The position numbers were made by a program, and so were the translations under genes. The notes under the pieces were generated by a model, which saw only the letters and a program-made list of their open reading frames with translations, did no database searches and was not told where the DNA came from. From NCBI GenBank assembly GCA_944472155.2, contig OX235277.1, positions 28,716,804 through 28,780,803 on the forward strand: a stretch of 64,000 nucleotides of DNA, read 5' to 3'. This DNA is from Trichobilharzia szidati. Its lineage: Eukaryota; Platyhelminthes; Trematoda; Strigeidida; Schistosomatidae. Shown piece after piece: positions 45,161 to 59,329 of this stretch; the stretch's first letter is position 1; the number at the start of each line of letters is the position of its first letter.

Positions 45161-47223
45161 CACTAAGATATAACATGAATATTTATAATGATAATACATA
45201 GAACTCTCTACAGTATCTCTGTCAGCAGTAAAGGAATGACCCGGAGCTTTCTACATGTTCTAACATCTCACAATACTGGACACATGAATATAGACTTCAT
45301 TATTTCAGCAAAACCTAATAATTAAATGCAGTGTCTACCAAAAAATGTCAACAAATTAAAAATTAAAAATGAAAGCCAATCACGGGGGTTATTCGCATAC
45401 ATATGATCTGAGAGCCTGTTTTAACACGAAAAATATCCCCAATACTTCCAACTTTCATCAAACCTGTCTTTGGGGTTTAACAACGTACTAAGCCGTTTAA
45501 CGGAAAAATCAACAAATGTTAGCATCTAAACGCTAAAGTTGGTTGTATGCTGTCATCTTTCCTGAGTGTTTTTGCAAGGGATTTTCAATATGGGACAAAG
45601 ATTCCCTAAGATATATATTAAGCAGTCGCGTCTCTTTTGGTAAATAACACCCGCAACGTTAGAGAACACAGCCATCATTAGTTTTTAATGTGTTACACAG
45701 CCATTACCTTTTACAGTGATATGAACTGAGCAACTCTATGACACAGACATCACCCAAACATACCATTAATGGCTCTGTTTCCATTGCATCAGTTATCATT
45801 TATGCTGAAATCATGACAAACTCGTATTCCAATGACCTTCGCATACATTAAGTACATGTCTGTTATTTAGCTAGGACCAAACAGATCTCATTGATTTCCT
45901 GGTCATTTTATCTTTTTACTTGCGAAAATTAATGTTAGTTCCTATGCGTCTGACTAATTAACACTAGTTGATACTGCAAGCCTCTTTCAAAACTTCGTTC
46001 CATAATGTCAACATCACTGGTCGTAGAGTGAAAAACAATGTAACTAAAGAGTATTAAAGCAATAGAACAGTTGAGAATTCATAAACAGGGTGTTAATCAG
46101 TAACTGACAGAGAATCACCATTCACAATGACAATTGGCAGGTTCATCTACTATCCCCAGGTAACATCATAACTAACCGCGCATTAGTTCACTGACTCGAC
46201 TTATTTGTCTCACACCCACTAACACCTTTCTTCGTTTTCATCTTCACCATACTTTTTGGGACAATACTTGTTCTTCGTTCTCTATAAGACACCCTGATTA
46301 TATATGGGTTCATATCTTTACAATAAGTATGTAATTGAGATTTGCGAGTGTTTACATAGTAAACAACAACTCACAGTAACAAAAGCAAATCAAAATAGTT
46401 TCTATATTCTGTTAACTTTAGACTTAAAACACTGCTTGATAAAATGACTCCTCGAAATGAAATCTTGAATTTCCGGATGAATAATGTATATGCATTTTTG
46501 CACATGTGATGAACCACACCCATGGTATTTCGGCTTGTGGAAGCACCTATCAGACTGAACCTCAATAAGCTAAGTACAATTAGAACACGTGAGTCACTAA
46601 CATAAAGGGTGGAAGCACCGCCTTAACTAGACTACTATATCAAGACTAATGAAATATTATGGGGATTTGAAAAAAAGTCGGAAAACTGCAGATATATGTT
46701 AAGTCAATCCTAGGTCAACAGAAGCTCCAGTCGTTTAAGATGGAATATTTATATAATATGGTTGTGACTATTGCCCATTCTTGTCTACAGATGCTCTAAA
46801 ATATGTGATTTTGGACTCCCCTCAATCTAAAACAGCTATTTTTTCCATAAAAACGCATGATTAATAACATACGTATTTCCTATGTGATCCGATATCCCTC
46901 ATTTGCTTACCATATATGACGACGTGTACATGTGCACGTGCATGTGTACTAGTCACTATTTCAGGTGCTAAGGCCTCTAGGAAAGGATTTTGGTCTTAAA
47001 GACTGTATATGTTAGAAGCAATCCACCTTGTCGCACACATGCAAAACTTATCTCAAATAAAACGAATATTTCAAAACTTAGAATATCCAAACCTTTGGAT
47101 CTAAATCAATCACAGACAACAGCCAAACTTTTACAGCAGGGAAGCAACACAACTGTTGTCAGAATTTACCATGACATTAAACTAAACATAAAAAATAAGT
47201 GCTTACTATCAAAAGAAAAGCAG

Positions 47224-47441
47224 AAACAATACGCCACCAAGGACACATCTGCAAGGAGGCGATTTTTCGGAACTGTATGTTCGTTGACGAACACGGTTTT
47301 GAAGGAGTCAAACAAATACCAGGTGATAAATGCTTCAATAGCTCAAACCTTTTATGCTCCTTTGACTCTGAGGTTTCGACATAACAAAACGTTTTTAGGT
47401 GTATAATAGACACTTTTCTGACAATGATTTCAAAAAGATTA
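47224..47441 (-). CDS. Weak exon-like ORF, unidentified
   Basis: The minus frame is open from an acceptor-like ATTGTCAG to a donor-like ATAGTAAGC and includes HKRFELLKHLSPGICLTPSK. A plus-strand frame is also open here, so direction is uncertain and no homology was recognised. 45180-47170 and 47530-49800 otherwise hold short ORFs without recognisable family or repeats. Confidence 0.2.
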
Positions 47442-49799
47442 CAAAATCTTATTACAGTTAGCCATCGTTTCACCAAATAATAATACGAATGTAGATCGTC
47501 ATGGTTAGAGAATGTTGTTTCTTCCAACTAACCGTCATTTTCCTGATGGCACATAAGCCATCCAGGAATTTTAGCTGCTGCATATTTTGACAGAATTGGC
47601 AGACAACCTTAACGTCAACAGAGATTTAGAGCACTTCCTCAAGAAACTGACACAGGGATGTTGCCTGCATGGTGTTAGGCAGCATCACAACCATTTAATG
47701 ATATCATGAATATAAAATTAAAACTCGTCTGCTATTGATGCATATGACGTAAATCAAAAATAGTCAACAATTTCCTTTTACATCTGTGCAGATACCAACC
47801 CTGAAAGTTCCTCTAGTGGTTAATAATCCACATCTGCAGCGTGGCTGGTTTCCTAATGGTTCAAAGATCTTGTTGATCTGAAGACATTGGCTCTGGAACT
47901 CTCGCTATCTGGCACACCAGCTGGCCAATGGCAGCTACTGTATCGCGATCCTCACTTTGGTAAATACTCATCTCAGTCTAACAACAATATATTTGTTAAT
48001 CCTGACAGACAAACTTTATGATATTACACTGATCTGTGTGAAATGACTTTGTCCCTCGTGATTATCACGTGATTATTGGTTGTCTCCATACAAAATTCAA
48101 TGACAGGTGGTTGGTTTTGAATGACTATTGTACATTATTTCTTAAATATTCGTAAATGTAATTCACTAACTGTTCTGTTCCACGCATCAATATTGTTCGG
48201 TATATCTTTGTCCTTCCTTGAAGGATATTCGCCTTCGTATTGTTACCTATGTGCAATCTCATTATTTACTGTACATTTCAGAAACAGATAAGGTTTGCTT
48301 TAAGTCACCTCAGTTTTAACCACAGTGAGGCCTAGACTGTGTATCATCAGTACTGATAGTGAAGACAAAATGTCTGTAGGCGAATTTAATCCCAAAACAC
48401 ATGTCAAAAATTGCATTTCAAACGGTTATTTTTCTGTACTTCATTTTTTCTGCGAGCTGTTTAAACGAAACTAACTTGAGGTCCAACAGTTACGAATGTA
48501 AGCGGTCATCCTACCCTTAAAATGACAATGAACTAACATATTTTGCGTATTTCAGAGAAACGATAAGAAGATTTTCAATTAATTCATGCTCTATATGAAA
48601 TGAACTTACTGAACATCAAGATTGCAGTTGTGTCAAAATACGTAGTCAAGGCGGACAAAAACCTTTGTTATTCTGAAAGGTCTGAATATCTCACTCAAGT
48701 ATGTAGGAGTTCATCATACATGTCTGCTGAGTCACACGAAGTGAGCACTCCAAAAGGTAAAACTGTGAAGCGAACGGGAGAGTGTGGTTCCAGTTTCAAG
48801 GAACATCAGCCCCTTATGCAATCTTCCGATAAGCAATGACTCACTGTAAACTAAATTAAATCGAGCACTGATATCTCAAGAAATAAAATATCTAACTATG
48901 CTTAGAGGTAGATTTTCTGCGCTGCTATAAAGTTTATTGCCCACAAATCCTAATTACCTGGGCTATTCGCTTCCATCGCCATGTTTTTGAATACGACATT
49001 TTGGCGCTTTTTCGCCCTCAGGTAGCATCGCGTTTCTTGAATCGAAGCACGAATACACTAAGTGGATGGACATCCAACAAGCAGATAAGATTCAACTGCA
49101 CAGACCGCGAATCCATTTTACAGGAATGCATGAGGGTTCATAGAAAACTTTGTTCCTTAATTCTGATTGGTATAACCCCAAAATATACAAAGACAAATAA
49201 TTAAGATTAATTCGAGAGAAGACTAACAAATCTCACAGATATATGGTTCATGAATGAAGGATTCGGAGAAGCCAGTAAGTTATGTCGCTTGAACGACTTC
49301 ATCCAGAAACAACGCTGATGGTTATTTTGTGACTCTCTGCACTGCTGACTCTCTAAACTGGCCCACGTAATCCAGTGGCCATTTCAGATTGTGAATACAG
49401 AATACAACACCTGCGGCTATTTAAGCATATATTTATTAACAACAGTACAAAGAGAGTATAAGGATACACAACCTCACCACAACAATTCAGCTTCTCTCAA
49501 GTTCGTTTTAGATGCAGTTATCCGCGAAATTTTTCACTCAGCACAGATAAACAAATTGATCGCGAGAGAAGAGATGGCCAAGTTTCAATTGACGGGCAAA
49601 TTCGTTTCATCCCATAGAGATTTACAAACAGAAATCTGGAGGAAATAATTACGTGTGAATGCTGCACGTAGATGAGGAGTCTCGATATCATAAAGTCTGT
49701 TGCAGCATGTGCATTGGAGTTTAGAATCGAATTTTCTGTCGAAATAATTACTCAAATTGCCAGCCGTTGGCTCGTAGTGTTTTTGAAGACTAATTGTAC

Positions 49800-50790
49800 T
49801 CATGAACCTCTACCTTAGCACGTCAGGGAGCAAGTGAAGTAAGGAATAACTATCCAAACAAACGGGAGGGCATTCATCGTTCACCATTTAGCCACAAGAA
49901 TGACATAATTCTTACTTGGTTACTCGCCCAAACCTTAAGAATTCCTCAGTTACTTACTATATTCGAGTGGGTATAGCATATATTGTCGTAGATGCCCTAC
50001 ACTATCACCCTGTTAGTCTAAAGGTGGTACGCTTTGCAGTCGATTTTGTGTAACCCGAGGAAGTTTGACAAGTTGTCGAGCAGCCGTGACTCGAATTCAG
50101 CTCTTCTGTCAGTTGTTATTTTTATAGGCACACCGAACATGACCACCAGGTACTGATAGAAGGCTTTTGCTACTGTTTCCGCCATAGTATCAGTAAGTAG
50201 CGCAGCCGCTCGGAACCTGGCCAACCTATCGATCCATGTGAACATGTGTGAAATAAGCATCCGGCCGAGAGAATATTTTAAAGGTGGAGACTTTGCGCTT
50301 GCTTATTTTCGCCCTGTGGCATGCCATGCACTCTCTCATCCTCTTCTGCACGTCGCGTTGTAGGTTTCGCCGAATATTTCTTGTCTAGATTACTCTAGCT
50401 AAGGCTTTTTCTCCAAAGTGTGATAACAAGTGAAAATTACTAAATATAGATTTTCACATAATCTTAGGGATGAAGGACCTATGTGAATCTTTCGCTGTGT
50501 CGTGGCATATCAAGTCGCCATCTACAGGAGATGGCAATCGCTTAAGTTTGAAACTTGAGTTGTGTGCAGTGAGTATATGCTTTAACTGTTCATCATCCCT
50601 TCGGTTTTCATCCAGTGCTATGAAGTCTATAGTGGTTTGTTGCACCGTATTCACGTGCATTCTGGACAGTGTAACAGCTACACAGTCCTCTGCCTATCTT
50701 CACGTGTTTTATATCACCGGTAAACTGCAGTATGAAGCCAAAGTGTCAAATTTCACATGGGGGGGTATTTGTCCGCTTTTGCAATGAATG
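49800..50790 (-). mobile_element. Ty3/gypsy-like pol remnant: RNase H end to integrase core
   Basis: Minus strand order: LSRMHVNTV (end of RNase H), DFIALDENRRDDEQLKHIL and SSFKLKRLPSP (linker), a mutated HLLSHFG zinc region, CMACHRAKISK (CxxC of the integrase zinc finger), FTHVHMDR, then ETVAKAFYQYLVVMFGVPIK and TTDRRAEFESRLLDNL (integrase core, usual form TTDQGRQFES). Several stops and frameshifts. The element continues toward 51.1 kb in unreadable form. No LTRs recognised. Confidence 0.78.
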
Positions 50791-51584
50791 CATGAGTGAG
50801 ACGTTTGCTGTCTCATTATTTCGTAGCTAACGAAGTAGCTCTTTATTGATCAAACTGTATTTGTCAGAATTTAGGTGGTGTAGCTTAACAATGCATTCGG
50901 TACTGCACTAAATATAATACTTATTTGACGCTTACATTGGCAGGCTTAAGTTTTTGTGTTCCGCATTCACTGCAGTTATACCAGACGTCTTGTACTGCTT
51001 CAGAATCTTACTAGCCAGTGCGATTACGTGCACTTTACAGTCAATTCATGAGTAAAAGAGTCGATTTTTTGTGCCTCGATCAGTGAACGCCATTTAAATC
51101 AATTAAGCACTACTGACTACACCAATGAAAGCATCATGGGTACTTTCATACCGGAACAATCATGAGTTGTAATGGTTACTTCTCAAAACAGTGACCAAGG
51201 ACATACGCTTTTGATAATCCTGGACAGCCTGATAGACGCTCATAGCTATCTAATGCGGCAAAACGTCATGACCACTCCAACTACTTCATGAATGATTGCG
51301 GGTTGTGCACAAGCCTCACTGAAATCACTTCCCACACCATTTTGCCAGTTTCATGAGTGTTTAGCTATCTGGTCATTCTATCACATGAGGCTCCGGACTA
51401 GCAGCCGAGGAAATCTCCTGCGCACTGGTCAGCTTTTTGGACCTGCCCCAACACTGCCAACCATATCAAAATAGACACGAGTTAGGAGTTATCATCCCAG
51501 TGGTTTTAATTCATGTTCCAGCAACTGATCCGCTGGTGTCGGAGCCTAAAAAACTAAAAACATTTCCAGTCCATGGCGCATGCT

Positions 51585-52565
51585 GATCAGCAGGTATGTT
51601 AATGGTCACAAATGTGAATCGCTCCGATCTGTAAGACAGCAACATGCATTTTTTGACAACTCGAGAATTAAACATTAGTCTGGACACTCAACAAAAAAAC
51701 AAAAATAACAATAATAATAAAGTGCTTTTGCTCCTACCATCTACAAGCCTGTTCAGCTTCTTGTCAAGATGCTACCCATTGGGCCCTACAGAAATTCGTG
51801 AGACATCTTACAGGCCGGCTTGTCCTACGGGTTCTAGTTTTCCAGATCTTTGAATGCACTCCTCACTTAAATATCACTTACCTACCTCACAATAATCTTT
51901 TTATTTACGCACTATTATACTCTACTTTATGTTAACTACCTAGGCCATTATTAAAGCTAAAACTTGCTCTTTGTTCATATTTGTTGCTTACCCAAAGTCC
52001 GGTTGCTCTGATTAAAAACACAACAACACCAATGTTTGAACAAAGCTATATTTTCATGGAAAACGTCATAGTTTCCATGCTTAAGCCAATATGGTTAGCA
52101 TCACACATTGCAAATGTATACTACCATTTCAAGTAATATATAGCTCCTTCTTCTCATATTTATCTTGTAAATATACTTCCAATAATGTATTATTCATAAT
52201 TGCACTTTATACCCTTTTGCAGTTGCGCAGAATTTTCTTCTCTTCCTGAAATGGCGTTCAATCACGTGGCGGCATAACACTCACCCCGATTTACGCTGTT
52301 CACTGGTTGAACATAACTATCAGCAAGAGACGCAACGAAGTTTGGGATGTTGCTCAACTCTTATGGTGACATTAGTGAGCGGTTTACAATTTAACATTTA
52401 TAAGAACCTGTTGTGATTGTTTGTACAATAATTGAACAATTTAAACTTTTGAAAAAGTATTAATTTATGATACTTCAGGACTGTAATTTATAACATTACT
52501 GATCTTGCCCGTAAAAATGGCATGCATTTCTTGTACACTTACCCGTTCATACGAAATTATTATTA
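51585..52565 (+). repeat. Diverged direct repeat, unit R1 (first copy)
   Basis: Collinear with 54880-56085. Shared blocks: CTTGTCAAGATGC, TTCGTGAGACATCTTA, TTGCTTACCC..GTCCGGTTG-type, AACGTCATAG, TGGTTAGC, AATGGCATGCATTTCTTGTA. No protein recognised. Confidence 0.65.
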
Positions 52566-52829
52566 TTATCATCCCACTGTGCAATGACCTCATCTAAAGT
52601 CAGCACGACTGCCCCATCAACTAAGGGAAATCAAATCACAGTCTGTATACTTTTGGCTGCCTCTTACATCACATCTTTACTTCTTATTCAACAGCAATCT
52701 CAGAGATAAACTCAGAAGTTAACTAGACCAGTTCACTGTCACACAACTACCAATGTTTACCACAGAAATACAAATTTAAGTCCCTCCACAACCACCCAAA
52801 ATGACCAGTGATAGTGACTTTTTAGATCT

Positions 52830-53340
52830 AATTCTACCGACGTTCACTCCTGAACACCACCAAGTGGTCAATTTGAATGAATGCGTCACGTAATATAGCG
52901 GGACACTGAGTTTTTTCCTTTACATGGACAAGGTTGTTTTGTGGTGTTTCTAATGTTTTGAAGAAAACTCTGTCATTGTGTTTACTGAGTACTCTTCTGA
53001 TATAGTCTGACGTTTCTACAAACCTCAAAGTGACCCTGTCCATGTAAAGGTTCAAACTCCAAACGATCGAGTCCAATTATATCTATGAAATAAAATGCTT
53101 AGAATGTGATGTGATATATGTCAGACAAACTTCGACAGATCAGAGGAAATGAACACATTAAGACACTTATTCGACCACCGAGAAATCCGGATGAACTAGA
53201 ACAGCTTGGAAAATCATAAGCTGCAGGTCTACACGTGTACAATCAGGCCGCGAAATTGGCTTGGCACTAGTGCAATCATCCAGAAAATTTTCAGAAAGCC
53301 CAAAGGGCGTCTAATATTAAAACACTTCATATAGCGTAGA
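52830..53340. mobile_element. PLE remnants on both strands
   Basis: Plus, 53067-53340: YIYEIKCLECDVIYVRQTST, a GIY-YIG start, then decayed sequence. Minus, about 52920-53070: DYIRRVLSKHNDRVFFKTLE, the linker that precedes the GIY-YIG domain in PLEs. The two read away from each other, so this is either an inverted joint or two insertions. 53345-54875 shows no recognised gene. Confidence 0.5.
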
Positions 53341-54879
53341 ATCGGAATTGTCTGAATAGGAATGACAGACTAGGACAGAATTTGACCTGGTTGTAATAAG
53401 CCATCCCGTGAAACGACAAAGTCAACACAAAAGTAATAAGCAATTTCGTTATGTAAACACATGCTGTATTCACGATTTCATATGCTTATCTGACCCAAAA
53501 CTCTAGACTTGGCATTTTTACCTTTACCAGTTGGCCAACTTGATGATGTAATAATTAGTTCATACGGCAGGACAATGATTAAGTTGCTATATGTGAACTG
53601 AGATTCTGTAAATTCTGGTTTAATAGTACTTTGGTAAAGCTGTAAGCACCAAATAGCAGAAAGTGAGTAAAACATTGTCATTTTATTTTTCCTTCATTGG
53701 GAAACAAATAAACTTTTACGATAGTGAATATCACATATCCAGTGCCCAAATTTTTCAGACTGTTAGAAGTTAACTTGGTTTGGACGTAAGTAAACGGCTA
53801 CCACGCATAATTAGTCCAGCCGACCCACTGTTCTCCTGAGGTTCATTCTACCTATCTTTATAACTAATTGTACCAGTATTCATTTCACTCTCTCATTAAG
53901 GGCATCAGGAAAATTTGCTGTAGCTTGAAGACAACTCTCCGGAACTCAGAATACCATTTTGTGTATGCGATAACCAATAGAATTAAAAGACATACGTTAG
54001 TTTGAAAATTTATTGGCCCACTAATTATGTGTCAATATAGCAGATTAATTGCACAGTAGTTTGGTTATTTAATTCACAGCCAGTTACCACCATCACAATC
54101 AAAGAGCTTCCGACCTTACTGCTCCGCTCTTCTGTCAGTGAGCAGACGCCTAAGCCACGACAGAGATTGTCTCCCACAACGAACAGGAAACTGATAATCT
54201 AATCAATTTTCACCATCACTGACACTCTTCATAACAGACCATGACTTAATTTCCTCTAGTACTGAACATTCCTTTAACTTTTACTTTTAAAAATGTTTAA
54301 TTTTTCACTGCTCTGCAATATGTATGTATTTGCGTATTAAGATAATATTGTTAAAACCCCACGTATATTTGTGTACGGTGACCTAATGAGAAGCACTCGT
54401 CACAAAAGCCATTATTATGCAATATTCTCTATGACTGCAAGGGATATAGAGTGCTGGTGATGCTGTAGATAATCTAGATTACGCCAAATCTGCCAAATGA
54501 AGTCTACCTGGTGTTCGATAGATCAGTGCTCTACTCATCTTTTAAGTGCTTATGAAAAGACGCAAATTAGAAAGACTCTTTCGAGCAGTATATTTCGATA
54601 TAATAAGATTTGGAGATAATTCTGGAAAACCGGTGTGATAACCTATCTAGCCTGAAGGGCTCTACAACCGACTGAAAGAATGTGACTGCCCATCACATAA
54701 GCAGATAGCGAAAAAATGGTGCTGGCGCCAGCACGTACGTGCATACATTAAGACAAATCTTGAACCCTAGAATATGCACTACAAGGACATGAAGCAATGC
54801 AACCACAGCCTTTGGAATAAAAATCTCAGGGCTTAGCATCACAAAAGGAGGGAGGGTGGTGCATGCTAATCATTAAATA

Positions 54880-56085
54880 TGGTGGTGGTTATGAATGTGA
54901 ATAGCTGCATTCTGTGGGACAACAGCATGCAGCTTGAGATTAGAACATCAGCTTAGATAATAATATTCAGAAACGACAACAATTGTGTGGATGTAAGTAG
55001 CATACACTGCTTCTGAATCCAACACCTATGAATTAGCTCACTTTCTTGTCAAGATGCAACCCTGTTGATGCCGCACAGATTCGTGAGACATCTTATAGGT
55101 TAGCATGTCCTACATATTATACTTACCAGACTGTTACTTGTATACTCCAGAAAAATTCCTATCTGAGAACTTTCAGACTCTGTTACATCTTCATTATTTA
55201 ACCTCCAAATCCGCAACGTTTTGTAATTCCCGCTTGAAACTGATAGGCAATACGTATATTAAAGATTAAAAATTAGACTTAATCTAATACCTTAAAACTT
55301 ATTCAATTAAAAGTAGACACTACAAGGTGCTTACATAGCTATTACAATTTTTTTGGTTTTTTCACTAATTACGTCATAAAACAGCGTTAAATCTAAAAAT
55401 GGTATTCGTCAAATATGATCGTGCCTGTACAGACGCTGTGTTAATCATGTAAACGCTTAATTTATGTAAATAAAATCTTATTATTATCAATGAATTTATA
55501 ACTCACTCTTTTCATTTGTATACTGTGCTTCCTTAATGTCTGGTTGTGTCGGGTTAAAGATAAAAATGCACACTGTTTCAGGAATGCTACATTTTCATCA
55601 AAAACATCATAGTTTTGATAGTCAGACTAGCTTGGTTAGCTTTGTGCACTGTTGTATGTTGCCATTCTAAGGATCACACCGCTATTTTTTATTTGTCTTC
55701 CATGATAGTATTTTTAGTAATGTTTTTAATTGTGCTTCATTACAATATACAATGCCTCGTAACGTTCAATTATCCCTAAAATAGCTTCCAGTAGCTCGAG
55801 AAGATAGCACTTACCTAAATAAAGATTGTTCATAGATCGGCTCGTACAACCCACATGAAAGGAAACGAAGTTTGCACTGCCACTCAACCTTGATGACGGC
55901 CTTGATGATAACAACTTAGCATTTATATGGACCTGTTGGGATTGCTTGCATTATAATTCAGCTTTTGAAATGGTATTAATTTGCTTGTATTTTTCCATTG
56001 TAATTCATACCAAATTTGGTTTTGTTTGTAAGAATGGCATGTATTTTATGTAAACTTACCTGCTTATACGAAAATTAAGTTATTA
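54880..56085 (+). repeat. Diverged direct repeat, unit R1 (second copy)
   Basis: Same block order as 51585-52565, starting at about 3.3 kb distance, with extra sequence near 55130-55480 absent from the first copy. It could be a pair of very old LTRs or a segmental duplication. Confidence 0.65.
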
Positions 56086-56519
56086 CTAAATACGTTGGCA
56101 AAATGTACAAAGGATGAAAATGTCAAAAGGTGAAGGAAATAATGATGATCCCTACCCCAACAAGATCAAAACTAGTTCAGAATGTATGATATGTAAAGAT
56201 CCACAAAACTTAGAATGGTGACAACCCGTAAATTGTTTCGATAAGTCAAATGGCCAATTTGCCGCGCACAATTTGACGCTCTACAATGTGCTAAACGCTA
56301 TGTACTACCAAATACGAACAACATTGTGTTGAAAAACACAAACGAGGGATCATACACCTTGTAGAAAGATCAGGTTGTGGATTTCCCACATAAAACAGAC
56401 GAATGGCTAAGTTGCATACTTTTCACCACACAAGAGATCGACACTAAGTAAAGACTTCGCAAAAATACATGAAAACACAACTAGAATATAGGAAATGTTT
56501 ACTTTACCGTTATATATAT

Positions 56520-57350
56520 TTATAAGCATTTATATGTACATAAAACATTATTGTTCTTTTCATGTTCACATATTTTCTCTTTCTGATATTCTGTTGCTGA
56601 GCGTACTCTTCTATTTACCTCCTGGTCAAGGTCGAACAACCCTACATTTAAACTGAAATGAAGCTGGACTCCAGAGCATTTAAGTAAATTCACACTCAAA
56701 TTCCATAAACCATCCAATGCTACCATTTGAAGACGCTGGCAAACATTCTGTATAAGGAGTATTCTTGATCTGAAATAAGGAAGCAATTGGTTTTCAAACA
56801 GTTCTCAATGTATTACTCAACTTACGTGTACAGTCTGTCATGCTGACACAAATGGCGCCAATGGATAGTTCTAGAATCGACCTTGGCCCCATTCCATGTA
56901 GTAAAACAATCTAACATGACCTTATCTAGTTTTCGTATCCACGATCAAATTTCTTTCCTACTATAAAACTACGATTAGACTGCTGAAAAAATGGAATAAA
57001 TGCATCACTGACCTTAAAATAATACATCAATAAACTTTAAGTCAAGGATGCTGTTCACAACAAAGTTATATAGGAGAATTGACTTCAAGCTTTATTTTTC
57101 CCAGATATTTGTATTACATTCATCTGATGTCTGGGTTTTTTGTTAATGCGAAGACCATATTTCTATGTCTCTTTATATGTTACATAGACAGACTATTTTG
57201 CAGACTGTTCCGACTGACTCTAATGTCAGAAAGAACAAACGAACTGTAAGTCCACCATACATCGAAATATGTGTAATTTATATAATAACTTATCCATGCC
57301 TGTACAATTGGTATGTTCCTGCATAAACAGGAATAAATATAATAAAGCTA
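56520..57350. repeat. Diverged direct repeat, unit R2 (first copy)
   Basis: Collinear with 58320-59170. The strongest match is 57045-57350 with 58870-59170 (TTATTTTTCCCA, GCAGACTGTTCC, GTGTAATTTAT). On the minus strand both units keep an open frame at equal position, with VNRR in common (NVGLFDLDQEVNRR here, AVGLCNFHYKVNRR in the other). Confidence 0.6.
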
Positions 57351-57354
57351 TATA

Positions 57355-58290
57355 AAATCTTAAGCTTAGTAACACTCCTGGTTCAGACGGTATACCTGTG
57401 GTAATGACATGAATTTACTCCTGCCTAAGTTATACTCAATTTCAATAAGTGATGGGACATACCTTACCTGCTGGAAGAAGTCTTATATTGTACCTATCCA
57501 TTTATATGGGTCCATAGCTGATATCAACGACTGCGGCCCCATCAACATCAGGTCTGTAGTTTCACGTGTAATGGGAAAGACAGCAATATGTACTTACTGC
57601 CAAATGACCTACTGTCCCCATTCCGATACGGTTTCTTAAGTAGAAGGTCTTTCATTACCTGCCACTTAGATTATTTTGACCACATCACACAATGGATAGA
57701 TAATGGGCATTCATTGGCAACATTATTTCTCAACGTTAGCAAAGTCTTTGATAATGTTCCACGTATCAGACCCATATCAAATGGATAAATTCTTTTCGCA
57801 CAGAAAGAGAGCAATTAGTCGAAATCAACCATTAATTGTCTTCGACCAAGCCGATAACTGGTGATGTAATACATGGAAGCGTTCTTGGCCCTATTCTATT
57901 CCTCCTATTCATCAATGACTGTCTCTGTGGTCGAGCATGGCAAGCCATGCCTCTTTGAAGATGATCTCAAGATAGCATATGATCATGGGTACGATGATAT
58001 GAGCGTCGAAAGCAAGATCCAACAAGACTTAAACAATCTAGGCGATTGAAGCGAAAAGTGGCAACTGACTTTCAACCCAGACAAGTGCGGTATAACCCAC
58101 CTTGGACTCTGGAAACCGAGAATGTTCCTATATTTGTAAAGTAAGTTCCTCTCAAAACTGAACGCAGTCACAGATCTCGAGATAACATTCTCTGTCTGTA
58201 GACTGAAAAAAGTCGAAAGTGTCCAGACATACCTCAAAAAACTCATAATAGGGCTTGACCAAAAAGTTAAATATGCTGACAGGTAAATAC
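57355..58290 (+). mobile_element. CR1/Jockey-like LINE RT fragment, decayed
   Basis: Plus-strand pieces in shifting frames: SLSNTPGSDGIPVV (usual SPGPDGIP), LPAGRSLILYLS, the DYFDHITQWIDNGHSLATLF motif-A region with VSKVFDNVP (usual FSKAFDKVP), and GDVIHGSVLGPILFLLFIND (motif B). Lacks endonuclease and a readable YADD. Confidence 0.78.
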
Positions 58291-58319
58291 GACTTAAATT
58301 AGAGCCTCTATGGCCAAGG

Positions 58320-59170
58320 AGAGTGATGTGCAACTTACTTCTACATGTATATATATACAGGCATTAAAGTTCTATCCCTATCCACACACTTGTTTTTTCT
58401 GGTACTTTGCTGCTTGCCTCTCCTCTTCTGTTTACCTTGTAGTGGAAGTTGCACAGACCTACAGCATGATTGAAGTTGGACAGAACTTGAAGCCACTTAC
58501 TTACATCATCCTTCAGGCTGTCGGCTCGTGATAGCTCAACATCCTTAAAAAACTCCTGTGTTGCCACATAAGGACGCTGTACGATCAGTGACCGTGACCT
58601 AAAATGGAGATGCAACTGGCTTAAAAATAGTTTACCACATCTTAATAAACTCACGCGTACATGATACCAGGCAGCTACAAATGGCGGCATTGGCTTGCTT
58701 TAGTGCAGTAGTACAAATATGCCTGACTATGGCCGATATTAGTCTGGGTTGAGTACAATTCACTTCTGATGTTGCCCTACGATGACAATGCTGAGAAAAT
58801 TATACAAATATATTACTCATCTCAAATTAATACACCATTTAACTATAAATGAAGAATAAGACTCGATGCTGTACACAGCAGAGTTATGTGTGAGAACAAT
58901 CTTCTAGCTCTATTTTTCCCAAGTATTTGTAATCCACCCAACACAGACTTGGTTTCTTTTGCTCATGAGAAGACAATATCCCTATATTTCTTAATGTACT
59001 CTATTGAATGACTAGTTAGCAGACTGTTCCCGCAAACTAAAGTCAAGAAGAACAGCGACCATGTCAATTCAGCATGAACCAAATTTATGTAATTTAAATA
59101 ACACTTTTCCACGCCTGCGTAACTGCTGTGTTTCTACACAGAAATGAATTTGTATGTTGTTTGTTAGAGT
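58320..59170. repeat. Diverged direct repeat, unit R2 (second copy), with a possible small ORF
   Basis: Partner of 56520-57350. The minus ORF 58364-58690 (108 aa) starts MPPFVAAWYHVR, immediately followed by a consensus donor GTGAGT. A second stretch, RPYVATQEFFKDVELSRADS, is bounded by CAG and GTAAGT (58505-58576). A tiny spliced gene is conceivable, but the same region is part of a repeat and no family was recognised. Confidence 0.45.
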
Positions 59171-59329
59171 TAGAGTCTATGTATTGTTTTTTACGCAGTC
59201 TAACTCTACCCGTGATCAGCCTATTTCCTTCTCTATGCGTCTACATTATAAACTTGATTTTATTGCTAAACACTTGTTGATGACATTATAGCAGTTTCAG
59301 TGAGTAATAGTACATCGAGGGTCAAGAAG

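Noticed and set aside
49001..49204. Plus-strand ORF resembling a mitochondrial targeting region
   Set aside because: Needs a TTG start, another frame is equally open, and no family was recognised.
51585..56085. LTR pair of an intact LTR retrotransposon
   Set aside because: No gag-pol between the repeats, and the internal PLE scraps are unrelated. The repeats are too diverged to delimit ends.
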